Origin: Dichelobacter nodosus
GTDB lineage: Bacteria; Pseudomonadota; Gammaproteobacteria; Cardiobacteriales; Cardiobacteriaceae
Direction: 5' to 3'
Assembly (NCBI RefSeq): GCF_001263335.1
Contig: NZ_LGVW01000016.1
Location: 1 to 34,793 of the forward strand
DNA: 34,793 nt
Made by a program: the position numbers and the translations under genes
The notes under the pieces: generated by a model
What the model saw: the letters and a program-made list of their open reading frames with translations, nothing else
Databases searched by the model: none
What the model was told of the DNA's origin: nothing
Shown: piece by piece, positions 1 through 8,054 of the stretch
Layout: the number at the start of each line of letters is the position of its first letter
Position numbering within the stretch: position 1 is the first letter of the stretch

Positions 1-328
1 CCCGTTATTAGGACGTTGTGTCCCTTTTTCGGGTCGTTATGTCCCGTTATTAGGACATTGTGTCCCGTTTTCGGGTCGTTATGTCCCGTTATTAGGACAT
101 TGTGTCCCTTTTTCGGGTCGTTATGTCCCGTTATTAGGACATTGTGTCCCGTTTTCGGGTCGTTATGTCCCGTTATTAGGACATTGTGTCCCTTTTTCGG
201 GTCATCGTGTCCCGTTTTCGGGTCGTTATGTCCCGTTATTAGGACATTGTGTCCCGTTATTAGGACGTTGTGTCCCTTTTTCGGGTCATCGTGTCCCGTT
301 ATTAGGACGTTGTGTCCCTTTTTCGGGA
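1..328. repeat. Iteron-like array of 21-bp tandem repeats
   Basis: About 16 head-to-tail units of 21 bp run from the first base of the window, so the array may extend further left. Two unit types alternate: type A begins GTCCCGTTATTAGGAC and has GTCC/GGAC as inverted arms; type B contains CCC(G/T)TTTTCGGG, a small hairpin, followed by TCGTTAT. The order is mostly A-B-A-B with a few doublets. A 21-bp period is two helical turns and lies in the 17-22 bp range of replication iterons, so binding of a Rep or partition protein is plausible. No rep gene is in the window. An open reading frame passes through the array only because 21 is divisible by three. Confidence 0.85.
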
Positions 329-355
329 TATTATTTATTTTTTTTAGTTCTAAAG

Positions 356-370
356 TCAATTTTAAATTGT
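356..370. promoter_or_regulatory. Palindromic operator upstream of the mob operon
   Basis: TCAATTTTAAATTGT is a near-perfect palindrome with one central base. It matches the palindrome in the T4SS promoter at 32388-32402 at 14 of 15 positions. A -10-like TATTTT follows at the same relative place as the -10 of the T4SS promoter, although the -35 is weaker here. Probable binding site of the S24 repressor encoded at 32488. Confidence 0.55.
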
Positions 371-404
371 ATTTTGGAAAGGAAATTATTGTATAATTCC
401 TAGC

Positions 405-530
405 ATGAGGCACGTTGCCGACTGTCTGACAAACTGACGTTTTCAGCCGTCGCGTGCCAAAGGGGATCCCCCTTTGAAACCCTATTGCGGAAAAATCAAT
501 GTGGAGACTTACTGACGTAAGGAAGATGAG
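405..530 (+). other. Putative origin of transfer (oriT)
   Basis: This non-coding stretch lies directly upstream of the relaxosome genes, the usual position of oriT. It has nested inverted repeats: GGCACG (409-414) pairs with CGTGCC (453-458) across a 38-base interval, and a perfect hairpin CAAAGGGG-ATC-CCCCTTTG occupies 458-476. A TATAAT at 392-397 could drive transcription but has no good -35. The nic site cannot be fixed by eye; the segment after the second hairpin, around CCTATTGCGG (481-490), is a candidate. Confidence 0.5.
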
Positions 531-872
531 ATGGCATTAGAGACTCGCATTACTCTGCGGTTATCAGATGAATTGCAGGAAAAATATGCAGCAATTGCTG
601 ATCAAACGGGCAATACATTATCTGAAGTCATAAGACAGGTTTTACTAGAATCCAATCCTCAATTTATTGATAAATTAGCAATTGAAGATAGATTAAAAAT
701 CATTCGATTGATTTCAAAAAGTAGTAATAATTTAAATCAAATTGCAAGGCAGCTTAATTCATTAGCGCTCTATAATCAGCTTCATTATGATCAATGTATT
801 CATTATTTGCGAATATTAGATACGATTGAAGCGCAACAACATATTTTTTTGAAGATGTTTAATGATTATTAG
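531..872 (+). CDS. mobC: RHH/MobC-like relaxosome accessory protein
   Basis: A 113-residue protein likely to bind oriT and help the relaxase nick it. The N-terminal ~45 residues look like a ribbon-helix-helix DNA-binding fold (TRITLRLSDEL strand, then two helices). The middle contains SSNNLNQIARQLN, close to the 'NNLNQIAR-N' signature of MobC-family accessory proteins. The stop overlaps the start of the relaxase gene by 11 bp, indicating translational coupling. The purine-rich GGAAGATGAG before the ATG can serve as ribosome-binding site. Family assignment rests on the motif, length and position; plain RHH regulator is the alternative. Confidence 0.75.
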   Translation: MALETRITLRLSDELQEKYAAIADQTGNTLSEVIRQVLLESNPQFIDKLAIEDRLKIIRLISKSSNNLNQIARQLNSLALYNQLHYDQCIHYLRILDTIEAQQHIFLKMFNDY

Positions 873-3246
873 ATTTAGAGGCGCATCTCATGGCGTTGTT
901 ACTTATTTACGCGATGGTAAAAAGAGCGGTAGATATTATTCGCGTGATGAATTAGATCAGCGCGTTCAATTATGCGGAAATTTAACCGAATTAGATACGG
1001 TTTTAAATAGTTTTGATAGAGAATGCAAAACACAAAAATATTTTCATATCAGTTTATCATTTAAAGAAAAAAACATTAGTGAAGAAGTATTGAAAAATAT
1101 AGATGATGAGTTTCGAAAATTTATTTTTTCATCTTGTGTTGAAGGTGAATTTTATTATTTCAGTGAAATTCATTTTCCCAAAATACAATCGCTAATTGAT
1201 ATGCAGGGAAAAAACTTTAAAAGATATCCGCATATCCATGTTGTCATTCCGGAATATAATTTATATACCGGAAAAAGAGATAATCCACTTGGATTAGTAG
1301 ATAAAAGGGAACGATATATCAATGCGTTTCAAGAATATATTAATGAAAAATATGAATTGGAGAGCCCAAAAGACAATCAGCGCACAATTAAGACAGGGCG
1401 AGAAGAAGTCATCGCACGGTATGAGATAAAACCAGATATGACTAACAAAGAAATCAAGCAAACCATATTTTCTATCATTCAAAATAATCCGCAGATTTCA
1501 TCAGTTACAGAACTTGCACAAGTTATTAAAGGCTTTGGTACTGTCACAGTACGCGATTCAAAGAGTTTTGGGCAACCTTATATCAATCTAAAAATTGTTG
1601 GTAAAGATAAAGGAATTAATCTTAAAGATCCGGTTTTTCTCAATCATTATTTAGAAAACCGCACCGCGAACGTTGAGTTTGTTCATGACAATCAACATTT
1701 GCTTGATGAATGGTATGAATACGCTGCCTGCGAAGCGCGATTTGTCGAAAAAGCAGCAAAACATGAACGCGATGCCTATGTAGCAATGAATTTGCCAGAA
1801 AAAAAATCATGGTTAGCAGCACAGTGGCATCATCATCTCAAACACATCGGTTATGAAGATTCGCCACAAAGCACACATAACTTTAATTATGAAACTATTA
1901 CAGTTACCTATGTTGATATTGATCACATTCCGCATATTGATGATGTGCCATATATTGGGGATTGTCGTCATCTTGATGAAATTCCCAACCTTGATGAAGC
2001 ACCGCATATTAATGAAATTTATGGAGATTTAAATGATACAACCCAAATTGAGCAGAGAAACAGTCGATTCAGTATGCATGAGTTGCGAACACGCCGTGGT
2101 AATGGAAATCGCGGGCAACGAAAACCATTATCTATGCCGAATCTACTGCAAAATGATCAATGCCTTGACATGGTCAGAAATGAAAAAATCACATTTGAAG
2201 AGTTGTACACATCATCACATGAGAGAAATGTCGCCGCCAAACGATTCATAGATCAGCAAAATCAGCAGCGAGAAGTATTGAAACACCATTGGTCGGAATT
2301 AATTAATAGCATCGATAGCCGTAACTTTTTAAATTACATTAGCTATCATTATGGGTTAGAAGTTGATAATTATCGTATTGAAAAAAATAAATCTGGTAAT
2401 GAAAGAATTATTGCTGATGACCGGAAATATAGCGTTTCTGACTTTCTCACTAAAAAAATGCATATGACTTGGACGGAAGCACAATCGATTTTACGTACCG
2501 TTGCGGCACAACAGCAAATCGGTGAACAGCGAAAAGCGGCAGTGACTTCACGATTAATGTGGCAGCGATTTATGCGTTATGAAGCTAATAAAAAGAATTT
2601 TTCAACGGTAAAAAGCGAGTATTTCACTCAACGTAGAATGATTAAAGCAAGATATCAGTATGTTCATAACGATGAGATAAGTCGCGGTGAAAATGCTGCT
2701 AAATACCGTCTAATCAAAATGCAAAAAGCAGCAGAACTTGCAAAATTAGAGCAGGAATATGAAGAACAGGCGCGTTATTATCGTCAAAAAATGCACGATC
2801 GTTATATGGAATATCTGTATGAAGAAGCTGAACAGGGTAATAGTGCGGCTTTGGGTGAATTAAACCGCATTTATCCGATTCGTGATTATGCGCAACGCGA
2901 TGTATTCGAGATCTGTATTAAAGAGCAAAAACATCATAAACAACAGTTTAGCCTGATTGATTTAGATTATAAAGTTAAAATCAAGCGCAATGGAACAATT
3001 GAATATCAAGACGAACGCGAGAAAACGGTCATTATTGATAGTTACAACAGCATCAAAGTAACCGATCGCAGTGTAGATATCATCGTCAAAGCTTTGGAGT
3101 TAGCAAAGCTCAGATATGGTCGCGATGGATTTGAAATCAGAAATGCAACAGAGCAAGATCTTGTCGCTATTCAAGCAGCGGTAAATAAGACGGGCGTTGA
3201 AGTCCGCATTATGAATAAAGAGAAAAACCAAGACCGTGGACGTTGA
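862..3246 (+). CDS. Conjugative relaxase with C-terminal LPD7 domain
   Basis: A 794-residue relaxase of the MOB-P/VirD2-like type, expected to nick oriT and stay covalently attached to the transferred strand. A hydrophobic strand FHISLSF lies at 61-67 and the metal-binding histidine motif HIHVV at 124-128. Candidate catalytic tyrosines are Y25 or Y26 in RYYSRD. The middle (roughly 280-690) is charged and helical, with an odd D/H-rich run near 350-385 in which 'HIDDVPYI'-like phrases repeat. The last ~110 residues resemble LPD7, a domain of polyvalent proteins on conjugative elements and phages; the Zeta-toxin protein encoded at 8261 carries the same type of domain. The very C-terminus is basic (NKEKNQDRGR), as is usual for T4SS substrates. 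Confidence 0.85.
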   Translation: MIIRFRGASHGVVTYLRDGKKSGRYYSRDELDQRVQLCGNLTELDTVLNSFDRECKTQKYFHISLSFKEKNISEEVLKNIDDEFRKFIFSSCVEGEFYYFSEIHFPKIQSLIDMQGKNFKRYPHIHVVIPEYNLYTGKRDNPLGLVDKRERYINAFQEYINEKYELESPKDNQRTIKTGREEVIARYEIKPDMTNKEIKQTIFSIIQNNPQISSVTELAQVIKGFGTVTVRDSKSFGQPYINLKIVGKDKGINLKDPVFLNHYLENRTANVEFVHDNQHLLDEWYEYAACEARFVEKAAKHERDAYVAMNLPEKKSWLAAQWHHHLKHIGYEDSPQSTHNFNYETITVTYVDIDHIPHIDDVPYIGDCRHLDEIPNLDEAPHINEIYGDLNDTTQIEQRNSRFSMHELRTRRGNGNRGQRKPLSMPNLLQNDQCLDMVRNEKITFEELYTSSHERNVAAKRFIDQQNQQREVLKHHWSELINSIDSRNFLNYISYHYGLEVDNYRIEKNKSGNERIIADDRKYSVSDFLTKKMHMTWTEAQSILRTVAAQQQIGEQRKAAVTSRLMWQRFMRYEANKKNFSTVKSEYFTQRRMIKARYQYVHNDEISRGENAAKYRLIKMQKAAELAKLEQEYEEQARYYRQKMHDRYMEYLYEEAEQGNSAALGELNRIYPIRDYAQRDVFEICIKEQKHHKQQFSLIDLDYKVKIKRNGTIEYQDEREKTVIIDSYNSIKVTDRSVDIIVKALELAKLRYGRDGFEIRNATEQDLVAIQAAVNKTGVEVRIMNKEKNQDRGR

Positions 3247-3272
3247 CATATATGGTTTTGGAAATAGAGGAA

Positions 3273-3301
3273 TTGACATCTCTCTATAATATCGTGATAA
3301 T
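3273..3301 (+). promoter_or_regulatory. Promoter of the toxin-antitoxin operon
   Basis: TTGACA at 3273-3278 and GATAAT at 3296-3301 are separated by the ideal 17 bp. Transcription would begin inside or just before the palindrome at 3304-3320. Confidence 0.65.
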
Positions 3302-3303
3302 TG

Positions 3304-3320
3304 TACATCAAATTGATGTA
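3304..3320. promoter_or_regulatory. Palindromic operator of the toxin-antitoxin operon
   Basis: TACATCAAATTGATGTA has two perfect 8-bp arms around a central A. It lies between the -10 element and the antitoxin start, which fits autorepression by the RHH antitoxin or its complex with the toxin, the rule for DUF1778/GNAT systems. Confidence 0.6.
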
Positions 3321-3334
3321 TCTTGGAGAGATGT

Positions 3335-3595
3335 ATGCAAGCAAGTGAGCGTATTAATATCAGAACTACTCCACAAGCAAAAGCCTTAATAGAACGCGTC
3401 AGCCAAAAGTTGGGCGTATCGGTGAGTAGTTTTATGGCACAAAGTGCTTATGAAAAAGCCTTAAACATAGAGCAATCCGAAATGATTTATTTAAATCAAG
3501 CGCAATGGCAACAGGTTTTATCGCTATTAGATGATGAACCCTCAGAGGAAATGAACAATCTTTTGAGCAGAGGATACCGTGCTATCGGTCGTTAA
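3335..3595 (+). CDS. DUF1778 (TacA-like) antitoxin
   Basis: An 86-residue antitoxin if the ATG at 3335 is used; GGAGAG at 3325-3330 is well spaced for it, so I prefer it to an in-frame TTG at 3323. The N-terminus RINIRTTPQAKALIERVSQ is the ribbon-helix-helix of DUF1778 antitoxins, and the second half (NQAQWQQVLSLLDDEPSEEM) matches the toxin-neutralising tail, where W/F and L residues cover the acetyltransferase active site. The gene overlaps the toxin start by 17 bp. As in related pairs it should repress its own promoter through the palindrome upstream and stabilise the element in its host. Confidence 0.9.
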   Translation: MQASERINIRTTPQAKALIERVSQKLGVSVSSFMAQSAYEKALNIEQSEMIYLNQAQWQQVLSLLDDEPSEEMNNLLSRGYRAIGR

Positions 3596-4061
3596 ATTCG
3601 ATAAATATTTTGAACGCGATACTTTTGATTGCGGTGTGCCAGTTCTGAACGACTTTTTGCAAACCAAAGCCAGTCAATATATTAAGCGACATGAAGCGGT
3701 GATTTACTGTGCTTATGATAATGAGCTAAAGAAAATCGCGGGATTTTATACCTTATCTAATACCGTCATCTGTCGACTTGATGACCCTGAAATGCTACGA
3801 AAACAACATCCAATTGCGCCTATTGGTTGCATTCTCATTGGGCGATTAGCGGTGGATATTCGTTATCAAGGACAAGGTTTAGGCTCAGATTTACTTATTC
3901 ATGCCCTCAATACCATAAAGCTGATTGCTCAAATGACAGGCGTTGCTTTTGTGGTGGCTGATGCCAAAGATGAGACCGCTAAAAGTTTTTATGAAAAGTA
4001 TGGCTTTAAATCGCTGACGACAAATCCGATGCGCTTATGTTATCCAGTAAAGCATTTGTAA
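3579..4061 (+). CDS. GNAT-family acetyltransferase toxin (TacT/AtaT-like)
   Basis: A 160-residue Gcn5-related N-acetyltransferase. Family members of this size paired with DUF1778 acetylate aminoacyl-tRNA and stop translation. The acetyl-CoA pyrophosphate loop is RYQGQGLGS (about 104-112), preceded by the beta-4 strand IGRLAVD. A conserved tyrosine is present in SFYEKYGF near residue 144, the position of the catalytic Tyr in TacT. Translation starts at GTG 3579 inside the antitoxin gene, with AGAGGA (3569-3574) as ribosome-binding site, so synthesis is coupled to the antitoxin. No terminator follows before the TnpB remnant. Confidence 0.9.
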   Translation: MLSVVKFDKYFERDTFDCGVPVLNDFLQTKASQYIKRHEAVIYCAYDNELKKIAGFYTLSNTVICRLDDPEMLRKQHPIAPIGCILIGRLAVDIRYQGQGLGSDLLIHALNTIKLIAQMTGVAFVVADAKDETAKSFYEKYGFKSLTTNPMRLCYPVKHL

Positions 4062-4104
4062 GCTATGATGTAAATATGTGGCAATTAGCTAATTTATTAG
4101 AATA

Positions 4105-4269
4105 GTGATTATTCTTCGTTGTCCTAATTGCGGGCATACCGCAAAAGATAACCGACAAACGCAAGCAAATTTTGAATGCGTGAAATGCGGATACCAAAAT
4201 AATGCCGATGTAGTTGGTGCAATCAATGTGTTAAAGCGTGGGCAAGAAATTTTGGCAGCGCAACAGTAA
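4105..4269 (+). pseudogene. C-terminal remnant of an IS605-family TnpB
   Basis: An open frame of 54 codons encodes only the end of a TnpB (OrfB) protein: the zinc ribbon CPNCGHTAKDNRQT...CVKCGYQNNAD, including the last RuvC-site aspartate in NNAD, and the tail INVLKRG. The RuvC and N-terminal parts are absent, so no nuclease can be made from it. It reads in the same direction as the flanking cargo and runs directly into a preserved omega-RNA-like 3' end. Its residues differ clearly from the intact TnpB encoded at 33233, so it is a separate older insertion. The left boundary is uncertain because the junction with sequence after the GNAT gene cannot be seen. Confidence 0.8.
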
Positions 4270-4427
4270 AAACAAGTTTCAGGGCAGGACGTGTCCGTAG
4301 CGCGTGTGAAGTGAACAATGCAGTAAGATTGTCAGCAGCACGAACCTACCGAAGTGATTTGCGAACGACTCGATGCCGTTGCAAACTCAGTAGGAATTCC
4401 AGCCCTTTAGGGAGGGAAGGACGTCAA
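4270..4427 (+). ncRNA. Omega-RNA-like right end of the decayed TnpB element
   Basis: The ~160 bases after the TnpB remnant look like the structured right end of IS200/IS605-group elements, which is transcribed as omega RNA. The last hairpin is TTCC-AG-CCC-TTTA-GGG-AG-GGAA (4397-4418), followed by the typical end GGACGTCAA at 4419-4427. The guide would begin at 4428 and read into the leader of the ABC-3C operon. It seems structurally complete although the protein gene is not. Exact 5' end unknown. Confidence 0.6.
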
Positions 4428-4474
4428 GACTTCTGGTGTTGTGGCAATGCAACCCGACGGGAACAAGGAGAGTT

Positions 4475-5431
4475 ATGTATCAGTACTTTGATTTGGATGA
4501 CAAACGGTTTGAAAATTTAGTGATAGCTATTTGTAAAAAAATATTAGGGGAGGCTGTTCAAGGTTTTTCCACTGGAAAAGATGGTGGAAAGGACGGGGAG
4601 TTTGTGGGAATAGCTAATTTGTATCCTAGTGAGAAACAACCTTAGAAGGGTAGAACTATTATTCAAGCTAAACATACTCAAGGCGTAAATAAGCACTTTC
4701 TGGACAGTGACTTTTTTGGTAACAAAAGCTGCATATTAGCTCAAGAGGTAGAAAAAGTAAGACGAATGCAGAAAGATGGTTTGTTGGATCATTACATGTT
4801 ATTTGCTAATCGCAATTTAACCGGTGGTGCGAAAGGCAAAATTATTTCATACATCATGGAAGAAACGGATTTAAAAGAGAATGATATTGCGATATTTGGC
4901 AATGATGATCTTGATCATTATCTTGCTTGTTATTCTGATATTCCGGATATGAAAAATATTGATCTCGAACCTTTAAACCATGCACCTGATTTAAGTTTAA
5001 ATGAATTAGCAGAAGTAATTAGGTATTTTTCTGATGTATTTGATAGCAATAAAAAAAGCAAAAAGCTTACGGACATTATTAGAACCAGCTATAAAGAAAA
5101 AAACGAGTTAAATAATTTACGTTCTGATTCAGCTGATGCGCTTAGGAAATATTATATGGGTTATACACAGCAAATCGAAGAGTTTTTGAATGACCCACAA
5201 AATAAAAAATTGCAAGAATGCTATGAAAATTCTGTTCAAGAATTTCAGTTGCAGTACATCATACCTAAACAACGAGAACTAGAATATTTCGATGAAATTT
5301 TCAATGATCTAGTTAAATACTTAATAGAAAGGGATTATATTTTAAGAAAAAATCCCCGTTTAACGCGCATGATGGTTTTTTATATGTACTGGAATTGTGA
5401 CATAGGAAAAGTAAATGATACGCCCGAATAA
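4475..5431 (+). pseudogene. ABC-3C effector (REase-like), interrupted by a TAG codon
   Basis: A 318-codon frame with a single in-frame TAG at 4643-4645 (codon 57); reading continues without a shift on both sides. The ATG at 4475 has AAGGAG (4465-4470) in front. The N-terminal ~120 residues resemble a restriction-endonuclease-fold domain: GKDGGKDGEF and, just after the stop, IIQAKHT, which supply the acidic and Q-x-K catalytic positions. TAG probably replaces TGG (Trp) before KGRTIIQAKH. The C-terminal ~200 residues are helical and match the partner-binding region of ABC three-component proteins. An internal start at ATG 4766 could yield a 221-residue nuclease-less product. Translational readthrough or a sequencing error are alternatives. 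Confidence 0.75.
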
Positions 5432-5657
5432 ACATAATCATCCTGATAAAACTGTGGTTTATGCAAGTTTTCTTATGTTACGTGCACTAAAAAGTAAACG
5501 ATTAATAGCTTATGATGATTTGTTAACTTTAATTAAAAAAGAAATTACAAGCGGTGAATATTTGTTTTTACCTGCTTTAAACCTCTTGTTTTTACTAGGG
5601 CTTGTCATTTATCGACCCAAAATAGATAAGTTGGAGTATGTTGAAAGAAAATCATGA
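5415..5657 (+). CDS. ABC-3C middle component
   Basis: An 80-residue protein that begins inside the end of the effector gene (17-bp overlap) and overlaps the ATPase gene by 4 bp (ATGA). The sequence has the pattern of the small middle components of ABC-3C systems: MIRPNKHNHPDKTV at the start, a helical core with LMLRALKSKRL, a winged-helix-like hairpin, and LFLLGLVIYRPKID near the end. Known role in the family: it bridges the SMC-like ATPase and the effector. The assignment relies on gene order and on recognition of the P-x-K-x-P-D-K-T-V start. Confidence 0.8.
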   Translation: MIRPNKHNHPDKTVVYASFLMLRALKSKRLIAYDDLLTLIKKEITSGEYLFLPALNLLFLLGLVIYRPKIDKLEYVERKS

Positions 5658-7435
5658 AATTATCAAAGCTATATAGTAACTTACCTGATAAATTTTCTCC
5701 CATTACTTTTAATGATGGGGTGAATTTTATTTATGGTGACGTGAAGCATCCTAAAGATCATAAACTTGATTCTCATAATCTTGGCAAAACAACACTTGCT
5801 CGGCTTTTGGATTTCATGTTTTTAGCCAAAAAGAACAAAGAACAATTTCTCTATAAACATATTGAAATTTTTGAGCGATTTATATTTTTTTTAGAAATTA
5901 ATCTTGAGACAGATCATTATTTAACTATTAGACGTAGTGTTGCTGAAGGGACTAAAGTCAGTTTTATCACTCATAAATGCCCTAATCAAGATTATAAAAA
6001 TTTGGCAAATGAACAATGGGATCATATTGATTTACCATTTGAAAAGGCGAAAGAATATCTCGATGGGGTGCTTAATTTAACGGCGCTAAAAGATTGGAAT
6101 TATCGACAATCGATCAGTTATCTTATCCGTACCCAAGATGATTTTGGAGAAGTATTTCAACTCAATAAGTATCGTGGTAAAGATATAAATTGGAAACCTT
6201 ATTTAGCAGATTTATTAGGGTTTGACGGCAATTTAGCAAAACAACATTATGAAGTTGCAAAAGAAGAAGAGGCTATAAAGAAACAGATTAGGGAAATAAA
6301 TAATTCTGATGAAAAAAGCGTCAGTGAGGCATTGAGTAAAATTGATGGACGTTTGCTTTTATACGAAGATGAATTGAATAAAACCCAAAATTTTATTGAA
6401 AGTTTTAATTTCCATGAAATTGATAAACAAACAATAGAACGCCTAGTAGAGGAAATTGATAATCAAATTATTTACCTTAATAAGAAAGAATACACGCTCA
6501 AAAATAGTATTCAACGCATTGAGCGCTCTTTTACAGAAAATAAGATTAAATTTGATTCTAATGAGGTTAAAAAGCTATTCGAAGAAGCCCAAGTTTTATT
6601 TCCCGAACAAATTATTAAAAATTTTGAGCAATTGATTGCTTTTAATGAGGAAATTACAAGAGAGCGCAACGGTTATCTCAAACAAGAACTTGATGAACAT
6701 AAGACAGAACTCGAAAAGATTAACGAGCAATTGAAGCAGTTAAATAAGCAGCGCAGCGAACAGTTACAATTTTTAAAAGAAAATGAATTGTTCATAAAAT
6801 TTAAAGAATCTAATCAGCAAGTTGTGCATATTCAGGCAGAAATATTGAATCTTAAACAAAAGAAAGAAAGTATTGAGCAGGTTCTAGCACTACAAAAGCA
6901 ACAAAGAGAGTTAAAAGGCACTTTAGATGATATTAAAAATAAAATGCAGGCTAATGTCACCTCTGTGAATGGGGCAAACGATGGCATATTTGCTAATATT
7001 CGATTGTATTTCAATGAAGTAATTAGTAAAGTTTTGAGTAAACGTGGGGAACTTTCCGTATTCTTAAACGAGGCAGATAACTTAGAGTTTCAAGCGGAAT
7101 ATCAAGATAAAACAGGTAAAAATACTAGCGAAAGTAAAGGGGGATCCTACCAGAAATTGCTTTGTATTGCTTTTGACTTAGCTGTAACTAGAGCATATCT
7201 TGGGCAGAAGTTTCCACAATTCATCTATATTGATGGTGTTTTTGATAGCCTTGATGATCGTAAAAAAGAGTTATTATTGGAAGTACTGAGAGAGTATGGA
7301 AAGATGGGCATTCAAATTATTGCGACTACTATCAATACTGAGGCTAAAGGTTTACCACTAATTGAATCTGAAATAACTTTAAAGTTGCATGATGACGGTC
7401 AAAGTGGACGGTTATTTAAAATGGACATTTTTTAA
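5654..7435 (+). CDS. SMC/RecN-like ATPase of ABC-3C (DUF2326)
   Basis: A 593-residue ABC ATPase with a long coiled coil. The Walker A motif is SHNLGKTT near residue 40-47, in the DSHNLGKTTL form typical of DUF2326 proteins. Residues about 190-430 are heptad-rich and charged, predicting an antiparallel coiled coil. The C-terminal half-site follows: signature SKGGSYQKL (about 490), Walker B FIYIDGVFDSLDD (about 525) and a D-loop/switch region ending IIATTINTEAK. In ABC-3C systems the ATPase is thought to sense invading nucleic acid and to switch on the effector. It is intact here, even though the effector gene has a stop codon. The gene ends before a strong hairpin terminator. Confidence 0.9.
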   Translation: MKLSKLYSNLPDKFSPITFNDGVNFIYGDVKHPKDHKLDSHNLGKTTLARLLDFMFLAKKNKEQFLYKHIEIFERFIFFLEINLETDHYLTIRRSVAEGTKVSFITHKCPNQDYKNLANEQWDHIDLPFEKAKEYLDGVLNLTALKDWNYRQSISYLIRTQDDFGEVFQLNKYRGKDINWKPYLADLLGFDGNLAKQHYEVAKEEEAIKKQIREINNSDEKSVSEALSKIDGRLLLYEDELNKTQNFIESFNFHEIDKQTIERLVEEIDNQIIYLNKKEYTLKNSIQRIERSFTENKIKFDSNEVKKLFEEAQVLFPEQIIKNFEQLIAFNEEITRERNGYLKQELDEHKTELEKINEQLKQLNKQRSEQLQFLKENELFIKFKESNQQVVHIQAEILNLKQKKESIEQVLALQKQQRELKGTLDDIKNKMQANVTSVNGANDGIFANIRLYFNEVISKVLSKRGELSVFLNEADNLEFQAEYQDKTGKNTSESKGGSYQKLLCIAFDLAVTRAYLGQKFPQFIYIDGVFDSLDDRKKELLLEVLREYGKMGIQIIATTINTEAKGLPLIESEITLKLHDDGQSGRLFKMDIF

Positions 7436-7488
7436 TAATTTATCGATTTTTTGGGAAGGCTCTACTTCTCTCATTGAAAAGTTCTGTA

Positions 7489-7515
7489 AAACCTTGGGAA
7501 ATTTTCCCAAGGTTT
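7489..7515. terminator. Bidirectional hairpin terminator
   Basis: A perfect 12-bp stem, AAACCTTGGGAA (7489-7500) with TTCCCAAGGTTT (7504-7515), and a 3-base loop lie between the convergent ABC-3C and T4SS operons. The A/T flanks of the stem make it usable from both sides. Confidence 0.8.
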
Positions 7516-7538
7516 CTACTTGATTCAATCATGAACTT

Positions 7539-8039
7539 TTATTGAAAATAAAAAGATTCACCGAATTGTTGCCCTTTTTCAAAAACTTTCAATTCAAATA
7601 ACACTGCTGAACAGCCTGCAATTTTTTCTGGATCATTATCTTTGGTTTTTCTCCCTTTGTAACATGAATTACCCGCACGAAAATGTGCTGGAACCGTTTT
7701 ATAAGCAGCGCAACTTGTCTTGTTTTTTCGCTCAATATAGCGTTCACAAACGCGATGTTCTTCAATTTTTAGCACTTTCTTGAATGTATAAGTGAAGTCA
7801 TCAGGATTTGTTTGCTTGTCTTTTACTGCGCATGCAGAAAATGGCGGTAACGGACTTTTGCCCTTTCTTATGCGATGTTTCATTGCTTTTTTTGCTGCAG
7901 CACAACCGCTGGGAAATCCGCTCGGCGCACATAACCAGATCGCGCATTCATCTTGAGACGCAGCAATTGCTGGTGAGGAATAAATAGTAAATGTAGCAAG
8001 TGCAATACTTGAAATAATGGGTAATGCGTATTTTTTCAT
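7539..8039 (-). CDS. Secreted Cys-rich TraL-like conjugation protein
   Basis: A 166-residue precursor with a clear signal peptide (MKKYALPIISSIALATFTIY, cleavage after ...PAIA-A). The mature N-terminus SQDECAIWLCAPSGFPSGCA is the signature of a small periplasmic protein family often annotated as conjugal transfer protein TraL on VirB-type plasmids. It contains nine cysteines, some as CAAA, CAVK and CERY, suggesting disulfides in the periplasm. It is the last gene of the tra operon, 15 bp after the RHH gene, and ends just before the terminator. Molecular role unknown; the family name is from memory. Confidence 0.7.
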   Translation of the reverse strand: MKKYALPIISSIALATFTIYSSPAIAASQDECAIWLCAPSGFPSGCAAAKKAMKHRIRKGKSPLPPFSACAVKDKQTNPDDFTYTFKKVLKIEEHRVCERYIERKNKTSCAAYKTVPAHFRAGNSCYKGRKTKDNDPEKIAGCSAVLFELKVFEKGQQFGESFYFQ

Positions 8040-8054
8040 AGTGACTTTTATCCT

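Noticed and set aside
1-328. CRISPR array
   Set aside because: Units follow each other directly with no unique spacers and there are no cas genes.
16-396. 126-codon open frame with CPVIRTL/CPFFGSL heptads
   Set aside because: It is a translation of the 21-bp DNA repeat, with no ribosome-binding site and non-repetitive sequence only after the array; a non-coding array is more likely.
3285-3290. TATAAT as the -10 of the toxin-antitoxin promoter
   Set aside because: It is only 6 bp after TTGACA 3273-3278 and has no -35 at 16-18 bp; GATAAT at 3296 is placed better.
4311-4520. 69-codon frame over the TnpB right end
   Set aside because: It lies in the structured omega-RNA-like sequence, has no recognisable protein features and crosses the start of the ABC-3C effector gene in another frame.
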